A stretch of DNA of 64,000 nucleotides from Chitinophaga qingshengii. Lineage in GTDB: Bacteria > Bacteroidota > Bacteroidia > Chitinophagales > Chitinophagaceae. Position numbers and translations under genes: made by a program. Each line of letters opens with the position of its first letter. Position 1 is the stretch's first letter. This document shows positions 27,779 through 36,964 of the stretch, piece by piece. Under the pieces are notes generated by a model, which was given only the letters and a program-made list of their open reading frames with translations, had not been told where the DNA came from and ran no database searches. The DNA is taken from the NCBI RefSeq assembly GCF_014529935.1, contig NZ_JACVFC010000001.1, positions 3,782,001-3,846,000 of the forward strand, in the 5' to 3' direction.

Positions 27779-29797
27779 ATGAAAATGATACTGATCAAAG
27801 GGCTGGCCGCCGGGCTATTATTATGCACCGGAAGCGTATACGCCCAAACGTTAGACCGATGGCAGATAGCCCCTGACGGCAGCATTGTCTGGAACGTTGC
27901 CGGTCATCTGCCACATACAGACCATATTGAAATGGCAGGCAAGAAAGTCGCGCTATGGCTGCAATACGGCGTAGACAGCAGCGGCGCCAGTACGGTCACC
28001 CGTACCATCGTTTTTCCTACCTACCGACTAATGCCCAACAAAACAGAAACGGCCCTGATGTACACCATTCAGGACAATATGCTGCCCCGTTTTTTCATCA
28101 ACAACAAACTGTGGAAAGCGGATATCTATAATGGCGGTCCTACGAAGCCCTTGCCGGAAAAAGTACGCAGTATCCGGCATATGGGAGTAACCAGTATTCA
28201 CAGTACATTGGGTAATGACCAACAAATAATACTGAAAAGAGCATTTTTTCCGTCAGATAACCTGCCGATGGCGCTGGAGCAGTTTGTATTCATCAATCAG
28301 GGTCAGCAGCCGGCGACCATCGAGATGGAATCCATGCAGCTGGAGCGCTCCCCGGCAGAGAGCCGCAGTGCCAACGGACCGCTTTATTTTTCCGCCAGGT
28401 CTATTGATGCCGGCAGGAGAGAAGTGGCCCCGGGGGATTCCGTTCGTTTTGTAATGGCTTATAGCGTGCGTCGTGGTACCGAGCAGCAGCCGGCAGTAAA
28501 TGTTTCGAGGGAGCTGGCCGGCCGTCAGGCCCGCGTAGCGGGTATTTTGTCGCTGTTACGGCTGGAAACACCGGACACCTTGCTGAACACCGCTTTTGCC
28601 TTTGCAAAGATCAGGGCTACCGAGAGCATCTATCTCACTAAAGGCGGATACCTGCATGGTCCCGGCGGACTGCGTTATTATGCCGCTATTTGGGCCAATG
28701 ACCAGGCAGAATATGTAAACCCCTTCTTTGCCTTTTTGGGCGACAGCATCGCGCTTAATTCCGCTATGAATGCCTATCGCTGGTTTGCTACCTATATGAA
28801 CCCGGATTATAAGCCTATTCCCAGTTCTATCGTAGCCGAAGGAGATGGTATCTGGCATGGCGCCAAAGACCGGGGGGATATGGCGATGATCGCCTACGGC
28901 GCCAGCCGTTATGCACTGGCTGCCGGTAGCGCGGATTCCGCGCGGGTACTGTGGCCCCTGATAGAATGGAGCCTCGAATACCTGCGCCGCCAGGTAAATG
29001 AAAACGGGGTGGTCAACTCCAACAGCGATGAGCTGGAAGGCCGTTTCCCGGCGGGGAAAGCGAATCTTAATACCAGTGCATTGTACTACGATGCTTTGCG
29101 TTCGGCAGTGCTGCTGGCCAAACAGCTTCAGGTACCCGCCCGTGATTACGCGCAGCGGGCAGATGTGCTGAAGAAAAATATCAACCAGTTCTTTGGGGCT
29201 ACTGTCGAGGGCTTCGATACCTATCGCTATTATGAAGAAAATAAAGTGTTGCGTGCCTGGATCGCTACGCCGCTTACAACAGGGCTCTTTGACCGCAAAG
29301 AAGGTACTATTGCTGCCTTATTTTCACCAAAACTATGGACGGAAGATGGACTGGCATCACAGTCGGGTGATCGTACCTTCTGGGACCGGTCTACTTTATA
29401 TGCGTTACGGGGCGTATTTGCCGCCGGCGAAACAGCCAAGGCGATGGATAAACTGGAATACTATTCCCGTCGGCGTTTACTCGGGGAACATGTGCCTTAC
29501 CCGGTAGAGGCTTATCCGGAAGGTAATCAGCGGCACTTGTCTGCTGAAAGCGGCCTTTATTGCCGCATTTTCACGGAAGGAATGTTTGGTATGCGGCCAA
29601 CCGGTTTTAACAGTTTCGATTGTACACCCCGGCTGCCCGAAGGATGGGACCATATGGCACTACGGAATATCCATGCTTTCGGGAAAATATTCGATCTGGA
29701 AGTGAAAAGAAAAGATAAGGGGCGGTTAATCGTAAGTGCTAACGGAAAAGCATATACGATAAAAGAAGGGGAGACATTACCAGTTATATTAAAATAA
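27779..29797 (+). CDS. secreted six-hairpin glycosidase-like protein
   Basis: A 672-residue protein with signal peptide (MILIKGLAAGLLLCTGSVYAQ; start chosen at ATG 27779, 21 codons inside the longer frame). The N-terminal third is beta-rich, and the C-terminal part resembles an (alpha/alpha)6 barrel of the six-hairpin glycosidase type seen in alpha-L-rhamnosidases and related families (GGYLHGPGGLRYYAAIWAND, DGIWHGAKDRGDMAMIAYGA, YPVEAYPEGNQRHLSAESGL). Candidate acids are visible but I cannot assign a GH family or substrate. It is convergent with a GH36 gene, suggesting use of plant-type oligosaccharides. Confidence 0.55.
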   Translation: MKMILIKGLAAGLLLCTGSVYAQTLDRWQIAPDGSIVWNVAGHLPHTDHIEMAGKKVALWLQYGVDSSGASTVTRTIVFPTYRLMPNKTETALMYTIQDNMLPRFFINNKLWKADIYNGGPTKPLPEKVRSIRHMGVTSIHSTLGNDQQIILKRAFFPSDNLPMALEQFVFINQGQQPATIEMESMQLERSPAESRSANGPLYFSARSIDAGRREVAPGDSVRFVMAYSVRRGTEQQPAVNVSRELAGRQARVAGILSLLRLETPDTLLNTAFAFAKIRATESIYLTKGGYLHGPGGLRYYAAIWANDQAEYVNPFFAFLGDSIALNSAMNAYRWFATYMNPDYKPIPSSIVAEGDGIWHGAKDRGDMAMIAYGASRYALAAGSADSARVLWPLIEWSLEYLRRQVNENGVVNSNSDELEGRFPAGKANLNTSALYYDALRSAVLLAKQLQVPARDYAQRADVLKKNINQFFGATVEGFDTYRYYEENKVLRAWIATPLTTGLFDRKEGTIAALFSPKLWTEDGLASQSGDRTFWDRSTLYALRGVFAAGETAKAMDKLEYYSRRRLLGEHVPYPVEAYPEGNQRHLSAESGLYCRIFTEGMFGMRPTGFNSFDCTPRLPEGWDHMALRNIHAFGKIFDLEVKRKDKGRLIVSANGKAYTIKEGETLPVILK

Positions 29798-29832
29798 AAA
29801 AAGCGGCCGGAAAATCTCCGGCCGCTTTTTTT
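29796..29832. terminator. bidirectional terminator between the two glycosidase genes
   Basis: Perfect 15-bp stem of AAAAAAAGCGGCCGG and its complement with a 7-base loop, flanked by A and T runs in both directions. Confidence 0.88.
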
Positions 29833-29833
29833 A

Positions 29834-31975
29834 TTATTCCGCTATCACTTCCAGTACGTTGCTGGTGAGTGGTTTTACTTTTCCGGGCGTAAGACTGATA
29901 CCTACATTCATGAGGAAATCGCCGCTGTATACCTGGTTACTGAAAGCCGATTTTGTTCCGGGGAACAGGTTTACTTCACTCACCCGGTAATTCTTTTTCG
30001 GGTCGAGCCCTTGCAGTTTTACCAGCGGGAACACATCTACCCGGCGGGTATTCATGAGATAATGAAATACCACTGCTTTCTGTTTATCGGCGCTGGTATA
30101 TTGAAATACGGCACGAGGGTTCCCGTATGGTGAAATGATACGATAAAGATCGCCGTACCACACAATATCACGTAAACGGTTATACGTAGTAACAGCATCA
30201 TGACTGAATTGCAGTTCCTGGGGGGTAAAGTCATCTACTTTGATATCATAGCCCAGTTTTCCCATCATAGCCACATCGGTACGGAATTTCAGTGATTGTT
30301 TACCCATATTGGTAATATGGGCGGCCATGGTATTGGCCGGGAAGAAATGCGAGTACCCATATTGGATAAAGATTCTGTCCAGTGCATCGGTATTGTCGCT
30401 GGGCCAGAATTCTGTAAAGTATTTCATGGCACCGTAGTCTGTACGGCCGCCGCCGCCGGAACACAGCATAATAGGCAGGTGAGGATATTTGGCGCGCACT
30501 CTTTCCAGTACTTTATAAAGACTACGGGTATAATCGATGAAAAGATGCGATTGTTTTTGTTTCAGGTAGGGTGACCAGGTGTTGCTTAACATCCGGTTAC
30601 AATCCCATTTAATATAGGCGATGCCTGGGTTTTCAGTCATCGTCTTATCTACAATATTAAAAACAAAATCCTGTACAGCAGGATTAATGAGGTCCAGCAC
30701 CAGTTGGTTGCGGTAATAGTGTTCTGCACGATTGGGTAAGCGCAGTATCCAGTCGGGATGTTTGGAATAAAGTTCACTTTTGGGATTCACCATTTCCGGT
30801 TCCAGCCAGATACCGAATTTAACCCCTTGTTTCTCCGCTTCTTTTACGAGGTAACCTAGTCCGTGCGGGAGTTTTTCCTTGTTGGTCTCCCAATCGCCCA
30901 AACCGGCATTATCTCCGTTACGGGGGAATTTGTTGGCAAACCAGCCATCATCGAGGAGGAACAGATCTACACCGAGTTTGGCCGCGCCACCGAACAGGTT
31001 GGTGAGTTTGTTTTCATCGAAATTCATACCGGTAGCTTCCCAGTTGTTGAGTAAGGTAAGGCGGGGAGTATGTCCGTCAAGTATACCGTAGTTAAGCGCC
31101 CACTGCTGGAAGTTGCGGCTGGTTTGGCCTTTGCCGTGATCAGACCATGTGAAGATGAACGCCGGCGTGGTAAACACTTCGTTGGGTTGCAACGTATATT
31201 CGCTGGCGTAAGGATTGATACCGGCGCTTACATGCAGGGCATTTTTTTCATCTACCTCGAAACCAAAGCGGAAATTGCCGGTCCAGGCGAGGGTTCCGGC
31301 CAGTACTTCGCCATTGTTTTCGTCGGCCGCTTCATTGAGCGACAGCAGGAACATAGGGGATTGGTACATATTGGCACGGACGCCCAGTTTACTATCCAGT
31401 ATTTTATTGCCTTTCGTCAGCTTTTCTTCCACCATGGTTGCTTCCTTGGCCCAGTCGCCGTGGAATTGGGTCAACCAGTATTTGGCGGCGTTGAAATGCA
31501 GCATGGAAGAAGCATATGCCGTTAGCTGTACCGGTTGTTTTTCGTTGTGTTTAATTTCCGACCACGCTTTGATAATATCCTGATCGTAGTAGGTTTCAAA
31601 ATGCAGGATAACGGTTACCGGGTATACGGGGTCCTGGAGTGTAATATCAGTAGCGGAATTGATATCCATTTTCCGGGTCCGGGCTGATACATACTTTAGT
31701 TCCAGGGATGGGTTTCCATCGTTATGTACTATCCTGATGGCCGGGTCCAGCAAGCTTTCCAGGCCGGCGGTAACGTAGGCTTCCTGTGCGCCTTTTGCGG
31801 CGCTGTCTGCCCCGGATGGCGTGATGGTCCGACCGAAATATTGCTGTACCAGTCTGCCCTGTGTATTAACGCTGTATATCAGACTGATATTCCGGGTAGA
31901 CAGGCGTATCTGCTGGCGTTGGGCCCATGCGCACTGGGAGAGCAGCAGCAGGCCAATGCAGAGTAATCTTTTCAT
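29834..31975 (-). CDS. alpha-galactosidase, GH36
   Basis: A 713-residue secreted enzyme (signal MKRLLCIGLLLLSQCAWA) with the GH36 layout: N-terminal beta-supersandwich, central barrel and C-terminal beta domain. Seen: FLLDDGWF near residue 340, WLEPEMVNP, the nucleophile Asp in YIKWDCNR near 450 and the acid/base Asp in FWPSDNTDALDRIF near 520. It should release terminal alpha-galactose from raffinose-type sugars or galactomannans. I start at ATG 31975, where the signal peptide begins; an ATG 14 codons earlier is less likely. Some GH36 members have other specificities. Confidence 0.88.
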   Translation of the reverse strand: MKRLLCIGLLLLSQCAWAQRQQIRLSTRNISLIYSVNTQGRLVQQYFGRTITPSGADSAAKGAQEAYVTAGLESLLDPAIRIVHNDGNPSLELKYVSARTRKMDINSATDITLQDPVYPVTVILHFETYYDQDIIKAWSEIKHNEKQPVQLTAYASSMLHFNAAKYWLTQFHGDWAKEATMVEEKLTKGNKILDSKLGVRANMYQSPMFLLSLNEAADENNGEVLAGTLAWTGNFRFGFEVDEKNALHVSAGINPYASEYTLQPNEVFTTPAFIFTWSDHGKGQTSRNFQQWALNYGILDGHTPRLTLLNNWEATGMNFDENKLTNLFGGAAKLGVDLFLLDDGWFANKFPRNGDNAGLGDWETNKEKLPHGLGYLVKEAEKQGVKFGIWLEPEMVNPKSELYSKHPDWILRLPNRAEHYYRNQLVLDLINPAVQDFVFNIVDKTMTENPGIAYIKWDCNRMLSNTWSPYLKQKQSHLFIDYTRSLYKVLERVRAKYPHLPIMLCSGGGGRTDYGAMKYFTEFWPSDNTDALDRIFIQYGYSHFFPANTMAAHITNMGKQSLKFRTDVAMMGKLGYDIKVDDFTPQELQFSHDAVTTYNRLRDIVWYGDLYRIISPYGNPRAVFQYTSADKQKAVVFHYLMNTRRVDVFPLVKLQGLDPKKNYRVSEVNLFPGTKSAFSNQVYSGDFLMNVGISLTPGKVKPLTSNVLEVIAE

Positions 31976-32189
31976 GTGTTGTTGTTTAACGCGGAAGAAT
32001 AAGCGTACAAAATACAAATATTGATAAAAGATGCTGATGATAATTTACCCGGAACCGGTTGTTTTGTGCAATAGTGAACAATCCTGTACGGATGTGAACA
32101 TTAAAACGAATAAACGTTATTGGTTTTCAGTGTATTATGAGGTGGCATTTTTTTAGTGGTCCCGGAGGGACCACCATTTCCAAAACAGT

Positions 32190-34610
32190 ATGATGATAAA
32201 GAACTATTTGCTGGTAGCCTGGCGGAACCTGGACAAACATCGTTTTTTTTCAACGGTGAATATCACCGGACTGTCCATCGGACTAGCTTTTGTGTTGTTG
32301 ATTGGGGCCTATGCCTGGGGTGAATGGCAGGTGAATGCGCTTTTCAAAGACAATGACCGGATCATGCTGTTGAGGAGCAAGTGGTCTAATCCGGAAATGG
32401 GTTTTGAAGGCACCACGATAGGACCGCTGGCAAAGGCATTACAGGATAATTATCCTTCGCTGGTCAGCAGTATTTACCGCCACGATGCCATTACTTCCAT
32501 TGTCAGCATAGGAGATAAACATTTCAGGGAACAGCTGCAACCGGGAGATTCCACATTTTTACAGGTGTTCAGTTTTCCGCTGCTGTATGGAGATGCCCGT
32601 ACGGCGCTTCAACAGCCCAATGCCGTGGTGCTCACGGCCAACAAAGCCCGTCAGTTTTTCGGGAAAACGGATGTAGTGGGCAATACATTAAGTATTCAGT
32701 CCTTTGATGGAAAAAAGCAGGATTTTGAAATAACAGCGGTGATGCAGGACCCGCCATTTAACACGGTTTCAGGGTATACCAGGACCTCAAAAAATGAGAT
32801 ATTCCTGGCGCCCGGCAGCATTGCCTTTTTTGGCCGGCAAAGTCTTTTAGACAGCTGGCAATCTGTTTATACCGTGGGGTATGTAGTCGTGAAGCCGGGT
32901 GTTACTACAGCACAGCTGCAACAGGCCGCGGCTACTTTGTTAAAGACCCATACGCCGGCATCTGTTTATCAGCATCTCACCGTAGCGCCGATACCATTAG
33001 ATCAATATTATCTGCAGATGAACAACGGTATTGCCCGTAAAATGATGCTGGTACTGCTATTGGTAGCAGGATTTATACTAATGATGGCAGTTATCAATTT
33101 TGTCAATATCTCTATGGGCAATTCATTGACCAGGATAAAAGAGATCGGTGTCAGAAAAGTCATGGGAGGCCGGAAACACCAATTGGTGTTGCAGTTTATA
33201 ACCGAATCTGTATTGGTAGCAGCTTTTTCATTTATGGTAGCGCTGTTGTTCTTTGTGGTGTTGAGACCATTGTTTGGTCAGGTGTTGGAGAAAGATATTC
33301 CAGGATTAAACAGTTTTCCGGTTTGGTTTGCCTGTCTTCCGGTACCGGTGATTTTGTTTACAGGTCTGGTGGCGGGTATTTACCCGGCATTTGTACTATC
33401 TGCGCAACCTTCTGTGACCGCGTTAAAAGGTAAACTGCAACAGGTGAAAGAGAAGGTCATGCTTAGAAGAGGTTTGATCGTTGTGCAGTTTGTAACGGCG
33501 ATTATTGTATTCACAGGTGCGGTGGTCATCAACCAGCAATTATCTTATTTTTTTAACAAGAACCTGGGATACGACAAGGATCATGTGATGAGTGTGCCGG
33601 TTCCGCGTGACTGGACGGCAACTGGTGTCAGACACCTGGAGTCCGTACGAAATGAATTTGCCGGTATGGGAGAAGTAACGGCCGTGAGTTATTCGTATGA
33701 AATTCCAAATGGGAACAATAGCGGTTCCAATATGATGTACCGGCCGCCGATGGATTCTTCCCAGGCCATTACAGCGGTGAACCTTGTTACCGATGAACAG
33801 TTCGCAGCAGCCTATGGTATTAAGATGGAAGCTGGCTCATTTTTCTACAAGAATAGCAGCAGTAATGAAGATTCTTCCCGTATTGTGCTGAATGCCTCGG
33901 CAGCGAAGGCGCTCGGGTGGAAGAGTGCGCAGGAAGCGATGGGACAGCCGGTGAAGTTGTATAATTATCCCAAAGTATTGTATGTAGCCGGTGTTACCCG
34001 GGATTTTCATTTCAGCAGTCTGCATACCCCTATTGCACCGATGTATATAACACATGCGCATGTGGTGCCTTTGTTCCGTTATCTCTCCTTCCGCCTGAAA
34101 CCGGGGAATCCCAGCGCAGCTATTGCAGCCATACAAAAGAAATGGCAGGCATTGTTTCCGGATGCTCCCTTTGAATACCGCTTTATGGACGATACTATTG
34201 CGGCCTTGTATGCACAGGAACAACAGATGAAAAAGGCCGCGCACTGGGCTACAATTGTGTCTTTGCTGATAGTGTTGCTGGGGGTATTGGGTATTATTAC
34301 CCTGAGTATGGCGAGAAGGAACAAGGAAATGGGTATCCGTAAAATATTAGGTGCTTCTCCCTGGCAAATTACCTGTTTGTTTGCGCAGGAATTTTCCGGT
34401 GTAATATTGATTGCCAACCTGGTCGCCTGGCCGGTTGCCTGGCTGATATTGCAGCATTGGCTGTCGGGCTATGCCTACAGGATAAATATGGGGCTGGAAC
34501 CTTTTATAGTAGTAGCGCTGTCATTGCTGCTGCTGGTGTGCATCATTGTGCTGGGGATGACCCGTAAGCTGGCTGTCACCGCCCCGGTAAAAAGTTTGAG
34601 AACAGAATAA
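32190..34610 (+). CDS. FtsX/MacB-type ABC transporter permease
   Basis: An 806-residue inner-membrane protein with duplicated MacB_PCD-FtsX architecture: an N-terminal helix (NITGLSIGLAFVLLIGAYAW), a periplasmic domain, a helix block near residues 285-400 (EIGVRKVMGGRKHQLVLQFI), then a second copy ending near residues 690-800 (MGIRKILGASPWQITCLFAQ). This type of ~800-residue permease is greatly expanded in Bacteroidota, works with a separate ATPase and may move lipoproteins, peptides or antibiotics or do mechanical signalling. No ATPase gene is adjacent. Confidence 0.85.
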   Translation: MMIKNYLLVAWRNLDKHRFFSTVNITGLSIGLAFVLLIGAYAWGEWQVNALFKDNDRIMLLRSKWSNPEMGFEGTTIGPLAKALQDNYPSLVSSIYRHDAITSIVSIGDKHFREQLQPGDSTFLQVFSFPLLYGDARTALQQPNAVVLTANKARQFFGKTDVVGNTLSIQSFDGKKQDFEITAVMQDPPFNTVSGYTRTSKNEIFLAPGSIAFFGRQSLLDSWQSVYTVGYVVVKPGVTTAQLQQAAATLLKTHTPASVYQHLTVAPIPLDQYYLQMNNGIARKMMLVLLLVAGFILMMAVINFVNISMGNSLTRIKEIGVRKVMGGRKHQLVLQFITESVLVAAFSFMVALLFFVVLRPLFGQVLEKDIPGLNSFPVWFACLPVPVILFTGLVAGIYPAFVLSAQPSVTALKGKLQQVKEKVMLRRGLIVVQFVTAIIVFTGAVVINQQLSYFFNKNLGYDKDHVMSVPVPRDWTATGVRHLESVRNEFAGMGEVTAVSYSYEIPNGNNSGSNMMYRPPMDSSQAITAVNLVTDEQFAAAYGIKMEAGSFFYKNSSSNEDSSRIVLNASAAKALGWKSAQEAMGQPVKLYNYPKVLYVAGVTRDFHFSSLHTPIAPMYITHAHVVPLFRYLSFRLKPGNPSAAIAAIQKKWQALFPDAPFEYRFMDDTIAALYAQEQQMKKAAHWATIVSLLIVLLGVLGIITLSMARRNKEMGIRKILGASPWQITCLFAQEFSGVILIANLVAWPVAWLILQHWLSGYAYRINMGLEPFIVVALSLLLLVCIIVLGMTRKLAVTAPVKSLRTE

Positions 34611-34645
34611 TCCGTAGCTTCCGGTATCGCTTTAAAAGATACCTT

Positions 34646-35446
34646 ATGACACCGCAGATTATCATTGTACTGGTGCTGACAGTAATTATCAACCTGGTAG
34701 TTACTTTATCTCTGGCGGTTAGAACCGTGGGGGTAACAACGGGTAGAATTGCCATTACTTTTTCCCTTTTTAACATACTGGTGTTGGTGTCCCGTACAGC
34801 CAATACTTTCCAGGCACCATTGCTCGCCAAGACCGTGGAGACGGAGTTGCGCCAGGGTGTAACAGGAAATGAATTTTTGTTCCGGCTGATTATTCTGTCC
34901 TGTACCATCGGGTCGGTGATAGGAGCGGTGTTAATTCCCTCTTTTCAGCGAATGTTGTCAAAAGCGGTGGAGCACTTCAGCGTACACCGGTCTGTTCCCC
35001 GTTTGTTTTATATGGGGCTTTCCGGTTCGGGTATGCAGTTTATCAAGGAGAACCTGAAGATGCCCAGCCGTAACAGTATTCTGGGGCTACATCCTGCAAA
35101 GGGATTTCCCCGGAAGATATTTGTGTACAACCTGGTGGCGACGGCTATTATGACCGTTAGTGTACTGTGTTGTGTTTATGCTGCTTATCTGAATCCGGAT
35201 TATCGTACTACCGCCAGTAATTTATCTGGTGTCATCAATGGTGTGGCCACTTTGTTGATGGTGCTTTTTATAGATCCGCATTCTTCCATGCTGACCGATG
35301 ACGTGGTATTGGGCAAAGTGAGTGCCAGTTATTTCAGGCAGTATATCACGTACATGGTGATAGCGCGGGTGGCAGGCACTTTGCTGGGGCAGGTATTACT
35401 GCTGCCAGGTGCTGCCGTAATATCCAGGCTGGCAGAACACGTGTAA
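34646..35446 (+). CDS. Amj-like lipid II flippase (DUF2837)
   Basis: A 266-residue polytopic membrane protein with about six helices. SLFNILVLVSRTANTFQAPL is strikingly like the conserved N-terminal motif of the Amj/YdaH family, which in Bacillus subtilis serves as an alternative lipid II flippase to MurJ. It follows the FtsX-type permease by 35 bases on the same strand. Amj was defined in Firmicutes; presence in a Bacteroidota would be as a second flippase or one for another polyprenyl-linked glycan. Assignment is from motif memory. Confidence 0.66.
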   Translation: MTPQIIIVLVLTVIINLVVTLSLAVRTVGVTTGRIAITFSLFNILVLVSRTANTFQAPLLAKTVETELRQGVTGNEFLFRLIILSCTIGSVIGAVLIPSFQRMLSKAVEHFSVHRSVPRLFYMGLSGSGMQFIKENLKMPSRNSILGLHPAKGFPRKIFVYNLVATAIMTVSVLCCVYAAYLNPDYRTTASNLSGVINGVATLLMVLFIDPHSSMLTDDVVLGKVSASYFRQYITYMVIARVAGTLLGQVLLLPGAAVISRLAEHV

Positions 35447-35512
35447 AAAAAATTCTGTCCACGTTAAGAAGTAATTAACATTTCAAAGAAAAAAAATGTC
35501 TTTTTTTGAGAC

Positions 35513-36046
35513 ATGTTTTTTAACCCTGATCCATTATTTGTTATTGTTGGGTATCCTAACTCCGGCAAACGAAAGATGTTGCACGAGATTTTTGCCCGTA
35601 AGAATTTTTCTCCGCTGAAAGACCCGTTTACACCGGTGGTATTTCCCGGAAAGAAGTTTGTGGTGATTAACAAAACGAATCGCCGGTGCGCACCGGCGGC
35701 GTTATGTACGCACATCAGCCAGGTGATGCGTCGTCATTTATGTTCTTCCGCTGCTTTTATGCTGACGTTAAGCCTTATCCTGGACGGAGGCCCTCGGGAT
35801 GCAACCAGTGTGATACAGTACCTGGAGTCAACCGGTTTCCGCGTGCATTACCTGGTATTGGCCAGCAGCTGGGCGGATAAACAAATCATCCGGGAGGAGG
35901 ACCTGGAACAGTTACGGGCAATGATCCGGCGTGGGCATGTACATTATTTCGACCTGCTGGTAACACGGTCACCTTTGCGTTTTCAACAACGTACGGAGGC
36001 AGTGGTGGCATTGATCAGGGCAGTGCTGGCCGGGAGCCATCGGTAA
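35513..36046 (+). CDS. unknown protein with a degenerate P-loop
   Basis: A 177-residue soluble protein whose N-terminus looks like a nucleotide-binding P-loop (FVIVGYPNSGKRKMLHEIFA): the Gly13...Gly18-Lys19 spacing is right but the following Ser/Thr is Arg20. No Walker B or G-domain motifs are clear downstream, though SAAFMLTLSLILDGGPRDAT and VIQYLESTGFRVHYLVLASS could be strand-loop units of a P-loop fold. I do not recognise a family. Its 3' end overlaps the convergent clpP gene by 32 bases. Confidence 0.6.
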   Translation: MFFNPDPLFVIVGYPNSGKRKMLHEIFARKNFSPLKDPFTPVVFPGKKFVVINKTNRRCAPAALCTHISQVMRRHLCSSAAFMLTLSLILDGGPRDATSVIQYLESTGFRVHYLVLASSWADKQIIREEDLEQLRAMIRRGHVHYFDLLVTRSPLRFQQRTEAVVALIRAVLAGSHR

Positions 36047-36695
36047 GTATTTTACCGGTAAGCTGCTGTTGTTGCATGAATGCGATCCGGAAAGGTGAAT
36101 GTTCCAGAGCAATGAGATCTTCGGTACTGCCGAGTACCTGGTCTATCAGCCCGAAAGCCTGTGCTTCCACGGCGTTCATAAAATGGTCGTTGTCAAAAGC
36201 GGCTTCAATTTCTTCTGTACGCCTGCCGGCATGTTGTGCAATCAGGTAAAATATCTGGCTTTGGAGGCGTTCCTGTTCGCGGTAGGCGATGCGTACATCT
36301 TCCGTGTAGCCTTTGGCGCCGCCGCCGGTAGGGTGCATATGCACCGTGGCATGGGGGAGTGCATATCGTTGGCCTTTGGCGCCGGCAGTAAGGATAACGG
36401 TGGCCATGCTGCCGGTGAAACCAACAGACATCGTAGAGACGGGCGACTTCAGCATTTTCATGGTATCGTAGATAGCGAGACCGGCATATACTACACCGCC
36501 GGGGCTGTTGATATACATATTGATAGGCTGATGGCCCATACTGTCCAGGTACAGCAGTTGAGCCACGATGAGGTTGGCCACCTGGTCGTCGATAGCAGTA
36601 CCGAGGAAGATGATGCGCTCCTTCAGGAGCAGGCTGTAAATGTCAAAGGCATTGCGCCCATCGCCGTCGATGACGGTAGGAATCATAAAAGCCAT
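36015..36695 (-). CDS. ClpP-type serine protease paralogue
   Basis: A 226-residue ClpP-fold protein. The catalytic triad is present: Ser96 in VGFTGSMATVILTAGAKG, His121 in YALPHATVHMHPTGGG and Asp in FDNDHFMNAVEAQAFGLIDQ. N-terminal YSLLLKERIIFLGTAIDD is typical. It is likely not the housekeeping ClpP: there is no tig/clpX neighbour, and the oxyanion region (GFTGSMAT for the usual GQAASMGA) and active-site His context (HMHP for MIHQP) are divergent. It sits at the end of a three-gene unit with an ECF-like sigma factor and an 85-residue protein. Confidence 0.85.
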   Translation of the reverse strand: MAFMIPTVIDGDGRNAFDIYSLLLKERIIFLGTAIDDQVANLIVAQLLYLDSMGHQPINMYINSPGGVVYAGLAIYDTMKMLKSPVSTMSVGFTGSMATVILTAGAKGQRYALPHATVHMHPTGGGAKGYTEDVRIAYREQERLQSQIFYLIAQHAGRRTEEIEAAFDNDHFMNAVEAQAFGLIDQVLGSTEDLIALEHSPFRIAFMQQQQLTGKILTDGSRPALP

Positions 36696-36706
36696 ATGTG
36701 AAAAGA

Positions 36707-36964
36707 TTATTGGAAGATGGACGTAATTTGTTGATGGTATGTTTCGTCTGTCATCAGCTGTTGATACAGGTTGTCGAGTTGTTGCCTGCGGTGGCGGCGG
36801 CCCAGCCAGCGAATGAGCTGTATTATTTTCTGCTGATAACTGATTTGTTCAGCTAAAACGGGCGAGGTAAGCGCCCTGGCTTCAAATACCCGTTGACCGG
36901 CAGTGTCCAGCTGTTGTTCCAGGTATTGTTCTATGTCCCTGATGTCAGATAGCTGCTTCCTCAT
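36707..36964 (-). CDS. small unknown protein between sigma factor and ClpP paralogue
   Basis: An 85-residue, helical, Gln-rich protein (DIRDIEQYLEQQLDTAGQRV, YQQKIIQLIRWLGRRHRRQQ, LDNLYQQLMTDETYHQQI) without membrane segment or signal. It overlaps the sigma gene by 20 bases and ends 11 bases before clpP, so all three are one operon. By position it could be a sigma-binding or protease-adaptor protein. No family recognised. Its arginine-rich middle (GRRHRRQQ) is notable. Confidence 0.65.
   Translation of the reverse strand: MRKQLSDIRDIEQYLEQQLDTAGQRVFEARALTSPVLAEQISYQQKIIQLIRWLGRRHRRQQLDNLYQQLMTDETYHQQITSIFQ

Noticed and set aside
36099..36701. 200-residue plus-strand frame across the ClpP gene
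   Set aside because: Antisense to a gene with an intact catalytic triad.
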